Assembly (NCBI RefSeq): GCF_016806065.1
Contig: NZ_CP032405.1
Coordinates: 558,001-622,000 of the forward strand
DNA length: 64,000 bases
Direction: 5' to 3'
Origin: Rhizobium rosettiformans
Lineage (GTDB): Bacteria > Pseudomonadota > Alphaproteobacteria > Rhizobiales > Rhizobiaceae
The notes under the pieces were generated by a model that was not told where the DNA came from, did no database searches, and saw only the letters and a list, made by a program, of their open reading frames with translations. Numbering within the stretch: the stretch's first letter is position 1; every line of letters begins with the position of its first letter. The translations under genes were made by a program, and so were the position numbers. Below, in pieces: positions 1 through 9,443 of this stretch.

Positions 1-1763
<1,763 letters not shown>

Positions 1764-1805
1764 CCCTTCTCCCATCCCCTCCCAAGGGAAATCGGGATTG
1801 ACTGA

Positions 1806-1835
1806 AGACTACGCCCGCCACGATGAAAGTGTCAA
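1806..1835 (-). promoter_or_regulatory. Predicted sigma70-type promoter of bchFN
   Basis: On the minus strand a TTGACA -35 hexamer (1835-1830) is followed after 18 bases by TAGTCT (1811-1806). The -35 is part of the PpsR box. Transcription would begin near 1799, leaving a leader of about 36 bases before bchF. The same layout occurs at bchG. Confidence 0.5.
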
Positions 1836-1847
1836 CTTAGATTGACG
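1830..1847. promoter_or_regulatory. PpsR/CrtJ-type operator between bchF and ppaA
   Basis: TGTCAACTTAGATTGACG matches the PpsR/CrtJ consensus TGT-N12-ACA with one mismatch in the last base (ACG). The inner arms TCAA/TTGA are also symmetric. A weaker, two-base-overlapping candidate CGT-N12-ACA follows at 1846-1863. The box covers the -35 of the bchF promoter, as expected for repression of pigment genes under oxygen. The consensus and role are family knowledge; binding here is inferred. Confidence 0.7.
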
Positions 1848-1970
1848 TATATTTTGATTTACAGAAATGAAAACTGGGTACATGTTACTCGTGCTCGTCT
1901 GACGGGATGCCTGCCGTCCACGCCTGACGCCGCATTGAAACGGTTTCGCGGGCGGGGGGCACGGCGCGGG

Positions 1971-2924
1971 ATGATGGACGGATCACTTCAGGGAATGAAT
2001 GAGAGGCAAGATGGCACGGCTCCGTCGCATTGCGAGGGCCTGCAGCCGCTCACAAGGGTTGCCGCGGAAGGCAAGAGAGCATACCTAACCCAATGCGACG
2101 GGGACAAACTCCGCCGCCTGATTGAGGGAACGGTGGCTTCGATGACCGCCGAAAAGCTGTCGACGCGTTACGACCGAGGTCTGGAGCACGATCGCCTCTA
2201 TGAGAGGGCGCTCGCTGAGTTTCGCATGCTCGTTCTTCACCCACGCACGCGCCTGGCGTCCCTGCGCGCGTTTCTCGACCATGAACTTCCGCGCGGCCGG
2301 CCTTACTATGTCAAGGTTCTGTTCCTGGAAACCGTCGCGCGCCTGCTCGGCCGGGAATGGGTTTCGGATGATTGTGACTTCATCGACGTCACGATCGCAA
2401 CTTCGCGTCTGCAGGCCCTGGCGATCTCCCTGTCGCTCGACCTGCGGGAAGCCGACCGCACTCGCAATGCGCCCACAGCCCTGGTTCTGACGCCGTCTGG
2501 CGAGCAGCACACGCTCATGCCGCACCTGATCGGAGTGCTCTTCGACAGCCTCGGCTGGACAAGCGAGGTGTTAGAGCCTTCAGCCCTCAAGACCTCGACC
2601 TTCGCACGTGCCGTCGAAGAGGCGGATGTCGCCTGCATCGGCTGGAGCAACATCCGGCTTGCTACAGAATTCAAGACCCTGATTCAGGATGTGCGCAAGC
2701 TTCGCCCCGGGCCGCGCCTACCCCTCATCGTCGGCGGCGCAGCAGCGCTGGATTCCGTTGATTTTCTTGTAGGTTTGGGGATTGACTGCATCTGTGACAG
2801 CGTTTACTCCGCCGTGAAGATCTGCGAAAGTTACTATGAATTGGAAAGAATCAGCCAGCAGGCTAGCGCCGCTGGCCGAACGGCAGTGGTTACACCCAGC
2901 GGAATCGATTGGCTCACTCCATGA
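1971..2924 (+). CDS. ppaA: PpaA/AerR-type cobalamin-binding photosynthesis regulator
   Basis: PpaA/AerR proteins are light- and B12-responsive antirepressors that act on PpsR/CrtJ. The C-terminal two thirds look like a B12-binding (SCHIC-type) domain. The segment LLGREWVSDDCDFIDVTIATSRLQ is followed by a GEQHTL motif whose His is a likely cobalt-side ligand position, then GVLFDSLGW and LPLIVGGAAALDS. The start is uncertain. The frame opens at a TTG (1842) inside the PpsR box, which is unlikely. ATGs at 1971, 1974 and 1995 are better; I used the first, which follows a G-rich stretch. The gene overlaps ppsR by four bases (ATGA), so regulator and antiregulator are translationally coupled. Confidence 0.85.
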   Translation: MMDGSLQGMNERQDGTAPSHCEGLQPLTRVAAEGKRAYLTQCDGDKLRRLIEGTVASMTAEKLSTRYDRGLEHDRLYERALAEFRMLVLHPRTRLASLRAFLDHELPRGRPYYVKVLFLETVARLLGREWVSDDCDFIDVTIATSRLQALAISLSLDLREADRTRNAPTALVLTPSGEQHTLMPHLIGVLFDSLGWTSEVLEPSALKTSTFARAVEEADVACIGWSNIRLATEFKTLIQDVRKLRPGPRLPLIVGGAAALDSVDFLVGLGIDCICDSVYSAVKICESYYELERISQQASAAGRTAVVTPSGIDWLTP

Positions 2925-4372
2925 AGCCACTGAACGGTCATAGCGGTACAGATGGCTTCGCGGTTGCAGACAGCCTGTTGAAGACGCTCGATCCGGATTC
3001 GATAGGCTCGCTGGTGAGCCTCGGCGCAGACGTCGTTCTGCTCGTCGACCAATCCTCGATCATCTCGCAAGTCTATTTCACAAACAAAGATCTTGCAGAC
3101 TATGGCTTGTCAAAGACGGTTGGCAAGCGGCTGCAGGACTGCGTGACGATCGAGTCGGTACCGAAGATCGACTCCATGCTGTCGGCAGAGACCAGCCACC
3201 GCCCCCTGCGCGGCTACCAGGTCAACCACAAGTGCAGCGGCAAGCCCGATCTTCCGGTCGTCTACTCCGCGTACACCGCCCGAGACTTTCCCTATACTAT
3301 CGTGGTTGGCCGCGAGCTGCGTCAGCAGATGCTCGACCAGCAGCGCCTCGTGCAGACCCAGATGGAACTGGAGGCCGACTACCGCGAACTGAAGGAAGCC
3401 GAGACCCGCTATCGGACGGCTTTCAAGGTCGCAACCGTCGCCTATATCATGCTCGACGGCGAGCGGCGTACGATTCTGGATGCCAATCCGGCTGCCAGCA
3501 CGCTTCTTTCCTCGACCGGCGCCCCCCTGTCCGGCAAGTCCATCCGCGACCTCTTCGCAAAGGAAGACCGGGATCGGGTTGGAGACGCGATCAGCGAGGC
3601 ACGCCACAGTCCCAATCCGGTCAGTCTGGATGGCGTAAGCGTCGCCAAGGGCGAGCCCGTTTCGCTCACAATCCGCTCCTATCGGGAAAACGGCATCACC
3701 AATGTTCTTCTGGCGATCTGGCCAGCCGATCAGGACAAGGAAAGCAAGCGCCAGCGTACAGAGCGGCCGGTCGGCGGCACGGGGGTCGAGATTGCGGATC
3801 TGCCTGAGGCCGTCTTGCTGACGGATGCCGAAGGTGTCGTCCTCGCGGCCAATACCCTGTTTTTGGACCTCATTCATGCGCCGTCTCTGACCCAGGTTCT
3901 GGGTCGCAACATCGGCTCCTGGTTCACGAGTGCCGCCATCGATATACGCGTGCTCTACACGCGCCTTCTGGACGAGCCCTCCATTCGCGGCTTCACCTCG
4001 ACCCTGACCGATAACCTTTCCGGCGAGAGCGCCGTCAGCATCTCGGCCCGGCTCAATGCCAGGAGCAACACGATCCAGTTGATCGTGATCCCGCAGCAGA
4101 CGGGCAATGAGCGCCTGACCATTCCGTCTCCGGGCATGTCCGACCAGGCCGAGGGATTTTCCGCACTCGTGGGTAAGGTTCCGCTCAAGGATCTGATCCG
4201 GGAATCCCTCGACGTCATCGAAAAGATCTGCATCGAGGCGGCACTCGACCAAACCAGCAACAACCGCGCCTACGCAGCAGAGATCCTCGGCCTTTCGCGC
4301 CAGAGCCTCTATATCAAGCTCCGGCGCCACGGCCTTGAGGACTACCGTCCCGGCTCTGATCGTCAAGCCTGA
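2921..4372 (+). CDS. ppsR: PpsR/CrtJ transcriptional repressor of photosynthesis genes
   Basis: A 483-residue PAS-domain repressor. It has an N-terminal domain (about 25-130), a Q-rich coiled linker (RQQMLDQQRLVQTQMELEADY), PAS1 (about 160-270), PAS2 (about 285-400) and a Fis-type helix-turn-helix at the C-terminus (RAYAAEILGLSRQSLYIKLRRHGL). It binds TGT-N12-ACA boxes and represses bch, crt and puc genes in oxygen. The ATG start overlaps the ppaA stop; an upstream in-frame TTG is not needed. Its cysteines are at 74, 105 and 437. C437 in the HTH region matches the known redox cysteine, but no cysteine exists between the PAS domains where the disulfide partner of the Rhodobacter proteins lies. 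Confidence 0.95.
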   Translation: MKPLNGHSGTDGFAVADSLLKTLDPDSIGSLVSLGADVVLLVDQSSIISQVYFTNKDLADYGLSKTVGKRLQDCVTIESVPKIDSMLSAETSHRPLRGYQVNHKCSGKPDLPVVYSAYTARDFPYTIVVGRELRQQMLDQQRLVQTQMELEADYRELKEAETRYRTAFKVATVAYIMLDGERRTILDANPAASTLLSSTGAPLSGKSIRDLFAKEDRDRVGDAISEARHSPNPVSLDGVSVAKGEPVSLTIRSYRENGITNVLLAIWPADQDKESKRQRTERPVGGTGVEIADLPEAVLLTDAEGVVLAANTLFLDLIHAPSLTQVLGRNIGSWFTSAAIDIRVLYTRLLDEPSIRGFTSTLTDNLSGESAVSISARLNARSNTIQLIVIPQQTGNERLTIPSPGMSDQAEGFSALVGKVPLKDLIRESLDVIEKICIEAALDQTSNNRAYAAEILGLSRQSLYIKLRRHGLEDYRPGSDRQA

Positions 4373-4386
4373 CAGACGATCAAAAC

Positions 4387-4427
4387 CGTCAATTTCAGTT
4401 GACACATTCCGGGGTGCGGACTAGCCT
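4387..4427 (+). promoter_or_regulatory. bchG promoter with overlapping PpsR-type operator
   Basis: CGTCAATTTCAGTTGACA (4387-4404) fits the PpsR consensus with one mismatch and is nearly the mirror image of the bchF box. Its right arm contains the -35 TTGACA (4399-4404). After 17 bases comes a weak -10, TAGCCT (4422-4427). The start codon of bchG is only seven bases past this -10, and no Shine-Dalgarno sequence is present, so the transcript may be leaderless. Confidence 0.6.
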
Positions 4428-4433
4428 CCTCCC

Positions 4434-5357
4434 ATGGCTCAGATCCCTTCCCATGTCCCGGCAGCCTCCTACCCGTCGCCCAAGGCGGTGGTGCAGTTGT
4501 TGAAGCCGATTACATGGTTTCCGCCGATGTGGGCCTTTGCCTGCGGGGCGATTGCTTCGGGTGCCGGCATAGGCGACCGGTGGTTTCCGATCGCGCTCGG
4601 CGTGCTCCTTGCCGGACCGCTGCTGTGTGGCATGAGCCAGGCGGTCAACGATTGGTTCGATCGCCATGTCGATGCGATTAACGAGCCGCATAGGGTCATT
4701 CCATCGGGCCGAATGCCCGGCCAATGGGGACTGGCCATCGCCATAGCCATGTCCGTTATGTCCATGGCCGTTGCAGCATTTCTTGGGCCACTCGTCTTTG
4801 CCGCTGCCCTGGTTGGCCTCGCGCTCGCTTGGGGATACAGCGCCCCGCCCTTCCGCTTCAAGCAGAATGGCTGGATTGGCAACGGTGTGGTCGGCCTGAG
4901 CTACGAGACCCTACCCTGGATCACGGCCGCGACGGCAGCGCTCGGCCATGCGCCCTCCACGCGCACCCTGCTGATTGCACTTCTCTACGGCGTCGGCGCT
5001 CACGGCATCCTGACGCTGAATGATTTCAAATCGATCAAGGGCGACCAGCAGATGGGCGTCGACACGCTGCCGGTTCTGCACGGCGCGCAAAACGCCGCCC
5101 GGATTGCCTGCCTCGTCATGGCGATCCCGCAGGCCTGCGTCATTCTTCTGCTCGCACAAGCAGGTCTTCAGACAGGGGCAATGCTCGTCGGCGTCGTGCT
5201 TGCACTGCAGCTCCTCTGCATGATCCGTTTCCTGGGCGACCCAGAAGGCAAGGCCATCTGGTATTCGGCGCTGGGTGTGGGTCTCTATGTCACCGGAATG
5301 ATGGCGGCAGCAGTGGCGCTCGGCTCACTGACGCTGCCCGCGCCACCCCTCGGATAG
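4434..5357 (+). CDS. bchG: Bacteriochlorophyll synthase (geranylgeranyl/phytyl transferase)
   Basis: BchG attaches the geranylgeranyl or phytyl tail to bacteriochlorophyllide a in the membrane. The 307-residue UbiA-superfamily protein begins with the typical LLKPITWFPPMWAFACG. It carries the two prenyl-diphosphate/Mg binding motifs NDWFDRHVDAINEPHR and NDFKSIKGDQQMGVDTLP, with about eight membrane helices. The N-terminus agrees with known BchG proteins, supporting this ATG although no ribosome binding site precedes it (only a CCTCCTCCC tract). It heads the rightward bchG-BCD transporter-bchP-small membrane protein operon. Confidence 0.97.
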   Translation: MAQIPSHVPAASYPSPKAVVQLLKPITWFPPMWAFACGAIASGAGIGDRWFPIALGVLLAGPLLCGMSQAVNDWFDRHVDAINEPHRVIPSGRMPGQWGLAIAIAMSVMSMAVAAFLGPLVFAAALVGLALAWGYSAPPFRFKQNGWIGNGVVGLSYETLPWITAATAALGHAPSTRTLLIALLYGVGAHGILTLNDFKSIKGDQQMGVDTLPVLHGAQNAARIACLVMAIPQACVILLLAQAGLQTGAMLVGVVLALQLLCMIRFLGDPEGKAIWYSALGVGLYVTGMMAAAVALGSLTLPAPPLG

Positions 5358-5368
5358 GAAGCGCGATC

Positions 5369-6733
5369 ATGCGTCAGCTCGCCACCAAGCCCCGATCCAG
5401 CCGTCCCGCAGACAAAGGCCTAGGCTGGTTCGCGATCATCCGGCTGGGCCTTGTCCAGGCAGCACTCGGCGCAATCGTGGTGCTGACGACCTCAACCTTG
5501 AACCGGGTGATGATTGTTGAACTGGGTCTCGCCGCCGTCATCCCTGGCCTGCTGGTCGGCCTGCACTACGGTGTCCAGATCACGCGCCCGATCTGGGGCC
5601 ACAAGTCGGATACCGGCCGATCGCGAACACACTGGATCCTCGGCGGCCTTGCCCTCCTCGCCGTTTCTGGAACGGGCGCGGCTGCAACAACACTTCTCTT
5701 CGAGCAGTCGGTTCTCGCCGGCATCATGGCAGCGATTGCTGCCTACATACTGATAGGCATCGGCATTGGCGCCTCTGGAACATCTCTGCTTGCGCTGATC
5801 GCGATGAAGACCGCAGTCGAGAAACGCGCAGCAGCCGCGACGATCACCTGGATGCTGATGATCACGGGCATCATCGTGACATCCATCGTCGTTGGCGCGC
5901 AGCTTGATCCCTATTCCCACGAGCGTCTCATAGCCGTCACGGCAGCGACCGGCGTGGTTGCCTTTCTGATCGGCATCATCGGTGTGATGGGCATGGAATC
6001 CCGGCCAACGGTGGATGCATCGGAAGCGCGGCCGGCCGCGGCGAGTCTTCGCGAGAGCCTCCGAGACGTGCTCGACGATCGGGAGTCGCGGCTCTTCACA
6101 CTTTTCATCTTCCTCTCCATGCTGGCCTTCGCCACGCAGGACCTGATCCTCGAGCCCTATGCCGGCCTTCTCTTCGGCATGACGCCGGGCGAAACGACAG
6201 CCCTCTCAGGCATCCAGCATGGCGGCGTGCTGCTTGGCATGATGACGGTCGGGCTGTCGGGCGCGCTTCTCGGAAAACGCTATCCCGGTCTGCCGAGACA
6301 TTTCATCACCTGGGGCTGCTTCGGCTCGGCCGTGGCCTTGGGCGCCCTCGCACTTTCCACGCAAGCCGCGCCCATCTGGCCGCTGAAGTTCAACATCTTT
6401 CTGCTTGGCGCAGCCAACGGCGCCTTCGCGGTGGCGGCCGTCGGCACGATGATGATCCTTGCGGGACAGGGCCGTACATCCAACTACGGAATGCGGATGG
6501 GCGTCTGGGGAGCCGCACAGGCCATCGCCTTCGGGCTCGGCGGCGTCCTCGGAACGGTGGCGCTCGATCTTGGTCGCTGGCTGACGGCAAGTGATGCTCA
6601 TGCTTTCGCGGCAGTTTTTTCGATCGAGGCGGGCCTTTTCCTCGTGTCTGCCCTCGTCGCGACGCGGATCGGACGTCAAGCGATGCGATCGCCACCCCCG
6701 ATCCAAAACGCTGCAATCATGCCTGGAGAATGA
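5369..6733 (+). CDS. BCD-family MFS transporter (PucC/LhaA-like, between bchG and bchP)
   Basis: A 454-residue protein with about 12 membrane segments of the bacteriochlorophyll delivery (BCD) branch of the major facilitator superfamily. Early motifs such as RLGLVQAALGAIVVLTTSTLNRVMIVEL, LHYGVQITRPIWGHKSD and FLSMLAFATQDLILEPYAGLLFGMTPGETT are typical. Relatives (ORF428/Bch2, LhaA, PucC) assist light-harvesting complex assembly or pigment handling. The position between bchG and bchP matches the ORF428 locus of Rhodobacter. AGGAAG lies seven bases before the ATG and only 11 bases separate it from bchG. Confidence 0.9.
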   Translation: MRQLATKPRSSRPADKGLGWFAIIRLGLVQAALGAIVVLTTSTLNRVMIVELGLAAVIPGLLVGLHYGVQITRPIWGHKSDTGRSRTHWILGGLALLAVSGTGAAATTLLFEQSVLAGIMAAIAAYILIGIGIGASGTSLLALIAMKTAVEKRAAAATITWMLMITGIIVTSIVVGAQLDPYSHERLIAVTAATGVVAFLIGIIGVMGMESRPTVDASEARPAAASLRESLRDVLDDRESRLFTLFIFLSMLAFATQDLILEPYAGLLFGMTPGETTALSGIQHGGVLLGMMTVGLSGALLGKRYPGLPRHFITWGCFGSAVALGALALSTQAAPIWPLKFNIFLLGAANGAFAVAAVGTMMILAGQGRTSNYGMRMGVWGAAQAIAFGLGGVLGTVALDLGRWLTASDAHAFAAVFSIEAGLFLVSALVATRIGRQAMRSPPPIQNAAIMPGE

Positions 6734-6767
6734 ACCCTGAGGCCGGATGCCCGGCAGGGAGACGCGC

Positions 6768-7973
6768 ATGTCGAAGATCTATGACGTTGTCGTTGTCGGT
6801 GGAGGCCCTTGTGGCGCCATGGCGGCCGAGCGGCTGGCCGAAAAGGGGCATAGCGTGCTCCTCATCGACCCGGATAACCGCATCAAGCCCTGCGGCGGGG
6901 CAATCCCGTCGAGAGCGCTGGCCGATTTCGCCATTCCCGAGACCCAGCTGGTGGCGCGCACCAATGCCGCGCGGATCATCGCACCATCGGGTCGGACCGT
7001 GGACATGACGATCGGCGACATCGGTTATGTCGGCATGGTGGATCGCGCCGCCTTCGACCCTTACCTTCGTCAGCGCGCAGCCGACGCCGGGGCGGAGAGA
7101 CTTTGCGGCAAGCTCGACGAGATGACGGAAGGAGATGGCGACCTGCTCGAACTGACCGTGGAATCGACGATCAAGGATGCCGGTCCGGAACCGATCCAGA
7201 TCCGGGCCCGACGCGTCATCGGTGCAGACGGCGCCAACTCGGCCGTGCGGCGCCTGATGTTCCCGGCCTCCCGCAAGCCGCCCTATGTCTTTGCCTATCA
7301 CGAGATCGTCGAAAGCCCGCCCAACGCCGATGAGGCCGTCTTCAAGGCCGACCGCTGTGACGTCGTCTATGATGGCCGGATCTCGCCGGATTTCTACGGC
7401 TGGGTTTTCCCCCATGGCGGACAGACCAGCATCGGCACCGGCACCGCAGTCAAGGGACACAACATCCGGGGAGCAACCCGGGCCTTGAAGCTTGCCGCTG
7501 GCCTCGGCGACTGTCGGGTCATACGAAGAGAAGGGGCGCCGCTGCCGTTGAAACCGATGAAGCGCTGGGACAACGGTCGCAACGTTCTGCTGGCTGGCGA
7601 TGCCGCAGGCACCGTTGCGCCGTCATCGGGCGAAGGCATCTATTACGCCATGCTCTGCGGAAGGCTATCGGCAGACTCCGTGCACCAGTCACTGCTAACC
7701 AATAGCGGACGGGCATTGGCCGATGCGCGCCGGACCTTCATGCGCGCCCATGGCAGGGTCTTTCTGATTCTCGGTATCATGCAGACGATCTGGTATCGCA
7801 ACGACAGGCTGCGCGAGAAGTTCGTGGCCATGTGCGCCGACCCCGACGTGCAGCGACTGACCTGGGAATCCTATCTCAACAAGAAACTGGTGCGCCGTGA
7901 TCCCCTCGCCCATGTGCGGGTCTTCTTCAAAGATCTCGCCAAGCTATTCGGCATCCCTGCGGGGCAAAGATGA
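6768..7973 (+). CDS. bchP: Geranylgeranyl (bacterio)chlorophyll reductase
   Basis: BchP reduces the geranylgeranyl tail of bacteriochlorophyll to phytyl with NADPH. The 401-residue flavoprotein opens with a FAD-binding Rossmann motif (VVVGGGPCGAMAAERLAEKG). It contains CGGAIPSRAL near residue 45, IGADGANSAVRR, and the second FAD motif NVLLAGDAAGTVAPSSGEGIYYAM. The ATG with GGGAG six bases upstream was chosen over one seven codons earlier. It shares four bases with the next gene. Confidence 0.96.
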   Translation: MSKIYDVVVVGGGPCGAMAAERLAEKGHSVLLIDPDNRIKPCGGAIPSRALADFAIPETQLVARTNAARIIAPSGRTVDMTIGDIGYVGMVDRAAFDPYLRQRAADAGAERLCGKLDEMTEGDGDLLELTVESTIKDAGPEPIQIRARRVIGADGANSAVRRLMFPASRKPPYVFAYHEIVESPPNADEAVFKADRCDVVYDGRISPDFYGWVFPHGGQTSIGTGTAVKGHNIRGATRALKLAAGLGDCRVIRREGAPLPLKPMKRWDNGRNVLLAGDAAGTVAPSSGEGIYYAMLCGRLSADSVHQSLLTNSGRALADARRTFMRAHGRVFLILGIMQTIWYRNDRLREKFVAMCADPDVQRLTWESYLNKKLVRRDPLAHVRVFFKDLAKLFGIPAGQR

Positions 7974-8272
7974 CGGCACCGCTGGTCTTTCTCTTCACGT
8001 CGGGCTGGATCAGTGCCGTGGCGATCGCGATATTGTGGACAATCACTCTGGTTGTCGCCGGGCGCTCACCAGAGCCACGAGTGGCTATCGCCAATCTCGC
8101 GCCCAATGCCATCTCTGGCAGCGCGCTTCTCGCCGCTTTCGGCCTTGCCATGCGCCAGACACAGGTCCTGTGGCTGGCGCTGCTGCTGGCGGTCTCACTG
8201 GTCGCTTTCCTGATCGATCTTCGGATCAGGCTTGCGGATCAGGCCTCCGGATTAAGGCGGCGGACGGATTGA
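7970..8272 (+). CDS. Small membrane protein linked to bchP
   Basis: A 100-residue protein of unknown function with about three hydrophobic helices (approximately residues 6-30, 45-60 and 65-85) and a basic C-terminus ending RRRTD. It overlaps bchP by ATGA, so it is almost certainly translated from the bchG operon. It overlaps the tspO 3' end tail-to-tail by 34 bases. I do not recognise a named family. Its position suggests a role near the pigment-synthesis membrane, but that is context only. Confidence 0.7.
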   Translation: MTAPLVFLFTSGWISAVAIAILWTITLVVAGRSPEPRVAIANLAPNAISGSALLAAFGLAMRQTQVLWLALLLAVSLVAFLIDLRIRLADQASGLRRRTD

Positions 8273-8685
8273 TTGAGTGCGGCAGCAGCCGTCACCCAGA
8301 CAAGATAGGGAACGAACAAGGCGGAGGCGAGCGGCGCTACGGGCCAGGCAAACAGGATGAACAGCGCAATCGAAAGCCAGAGAACTGAAACATCCGCGAG
8401 CGCGAGATCCATGCGCCGCATGCCGAAGAAGAAATAAGACCAGAGCGCGTTGGCCACGATTTGCACTGACCACAGGGCCATGGGCAGCGACCAGCCGGCA
8501 ACATCCCAAATCAGCCAGCCTGCATAGCCGATCAGCACGTAAAGGATCGTCCAGACCACGGGAAAGGCCCAATTGGGCGGAGTCCAGCTCGGTTTGCGCA
8601 GATTCTCGTACCACTCACCGGGCTTGAAGACCGCGCCGCTCGAGGCGGCAGCGAGAACGATGACGAGAAAGACGACTGCGGCCAT
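8239..8685 (-). CDS. tspO: TspO/MBR family tryptophan-rich sensory protein
   Basis: TspO is a five-helix outer-membrane or membrane protein that binds tetrapyrroles. In Rhodobacter it modulates photosynthesis gene expression in response to oxygen. The 148-residue product has the signature FKPGEWYENLRKPSWTPPNWAFPVVWTILYVLIGYAGWLIW, then ANALWSYFFFGMRRMDLAL and VPYLVWVTAAAALN. I chose the ATG with GGAG seven bases upstream. In-frame ATGs 16 and 40 codons earlier would give 164 or 188 residues, longer than the usual 150-160 or without a good ribosome site. It diverges from cycA. No PpsR box was seen in the 167 bases between them. Confidence 0.93.
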   Translation of the reverse strand: MAAVVFLVIVLAAASSGAVFKPGEWYENLRKPSWTPPNWAFPVVWTILYVLIGYAGWLIWDVAGWSLPMALWSVQIVANALWSYFFFGMRRMDLALADVSVLWLSIALFILFAWPVAPLASALFVPYLVWVTAAAALNQSVRRLNPEA

Positions 8686-8852
8686 GATCCGGCTCCGGGT
8701 TGGTTTGCGTATATTGAAGCATATGGCCTGCATTCTGGTTCCAAGCTTGGCCCCAGAATGCGAGGCGAACCACCCGGCGAGCAAACCGGAATGGTCGAAT
8801 TTCATACCAGCATTACTTCTTACTTCATCCGCGATGCCATGGGAGGATACAC

Positions 8853-9239
8853 ATGTCGAGGATAATTGCAGCCGCTTGCACCGTCGCAGCCCTTTTGCTG
8901 TCTCAGAATGCTTTCGCGCAAGAAGGAGACGCGGCAGCTGGCGAAGCCGTATTCAAGAAATGCACGGCCTGTCACAACGTCGCCGACGCCAAGCACAAGG
9001 TCGGCCCTTCCCTTCAGGGTGTCGTCGGCCGTCAACCCGGTGTGGCTGAAGGCTTCAGATACTCCAAGGCAATGACGGATTTTGGCGCCGACAAGGTATG
9101 GGACGACGAACAGTTGGCTGCCTACCTCGAGAACCCCCGTGGCGTGGTCAAGGGTACGCGCATGGCCTTCGCCGGTTTGAAGGATCCGAAGGAAATCGCC
9201 GACGTCATCGCGTATATGAAAACCTTCCCGGCCCCCTGA
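8853..9239 (+). CDS. cycA: Soluble cytochrome c2 / class I cytochrome c
   Basis: A 128-residue periplasmic c-type cytochrome. A signal peptide (residues 1-22, cleaved after AFA) precedes the mature protein. The haem site CTACH occupies residues 37-41, and Met104 in VKGTRMAFAGL is the likely sixth ligand. This is the class that carries electrons from the bc1 complex to the photosynthetic reaction centre or to oxidase. GGGAGGA lies upstream of the ATG. Location inside the photosynthesis cluster supports the cytochrome c2 assignment, though a respiratory c550-type role cannot be excluded. Confidence 0.88.
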   Translation: MSRIIAAACTVAALLLSQNAFAQEGDAAAGEAVFKKCTACHNVADAKHKVGPSLQGVVGRQPGVAEGFRYSKAMTDFGADKVWDDEQLAAYLENPRGVVKGTRMAFAGLKDPKEIADVIAYMKTFPAP

Positions 9240-9253
9240 TCGTTGGGGGTTCG

Positions 9254-9281
9254 TTCCGCCGGGATGCCAATTCCGGCGGAA
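9254..9281 (+). terminator. Stem-loop after cycA
   Basis: Perfect 9-base arms TTCCGCCGG (9254-9262) and CCGGCGGAA (9273-9281) with a 10-base loop, 14 bases after the cytochrome stop codon. No T-run follows, so it is either a weak terminator or an mRNA 3'-end stabiliser. Confidence 0.45.
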
Positions 9282-9294
9282 TTCCGCTCAGAAG

Positions 9295-9336
9295 TGTAAA
9301 AAAAAGTTTACATATCGCTCGTCTTCTCCGAATATG
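9295..9336 (+). promoter_or_regulatory. dxs promoter with perfect PpsR-type operator
   Basis: TGTAAAAAAAAGTTTACA (9295-9312) is an exact TGT-N12-ACA box with 6-base symmetric arms TGTAAA/TTTACA. Its right arm TTTACA can act as a -35, with AATATG (9331-9336) 18 bases downstream. It lies about 130 bases before the dxs start and after cycA, so it should control dxs and possibly the downstream PpaA-like gene. Confidence 0.68.
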
Positions 9337-9443
9337 CAGATATTGCACCATTCTCATGCAACCGCTCACCGGATGCGCCAAGCCGGCGCTCGCAGCGACA
9401 GCGGACCCAGGAGAATTGGGCTCTTTCGTGGGAGGAGAGCGCG

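Noticed and set aside
1842..1970. TTG-initiated extension of ppaA
   Set aside because: It begins inside the PpsR box, has no ribosome site, and adds residues without family similarity.
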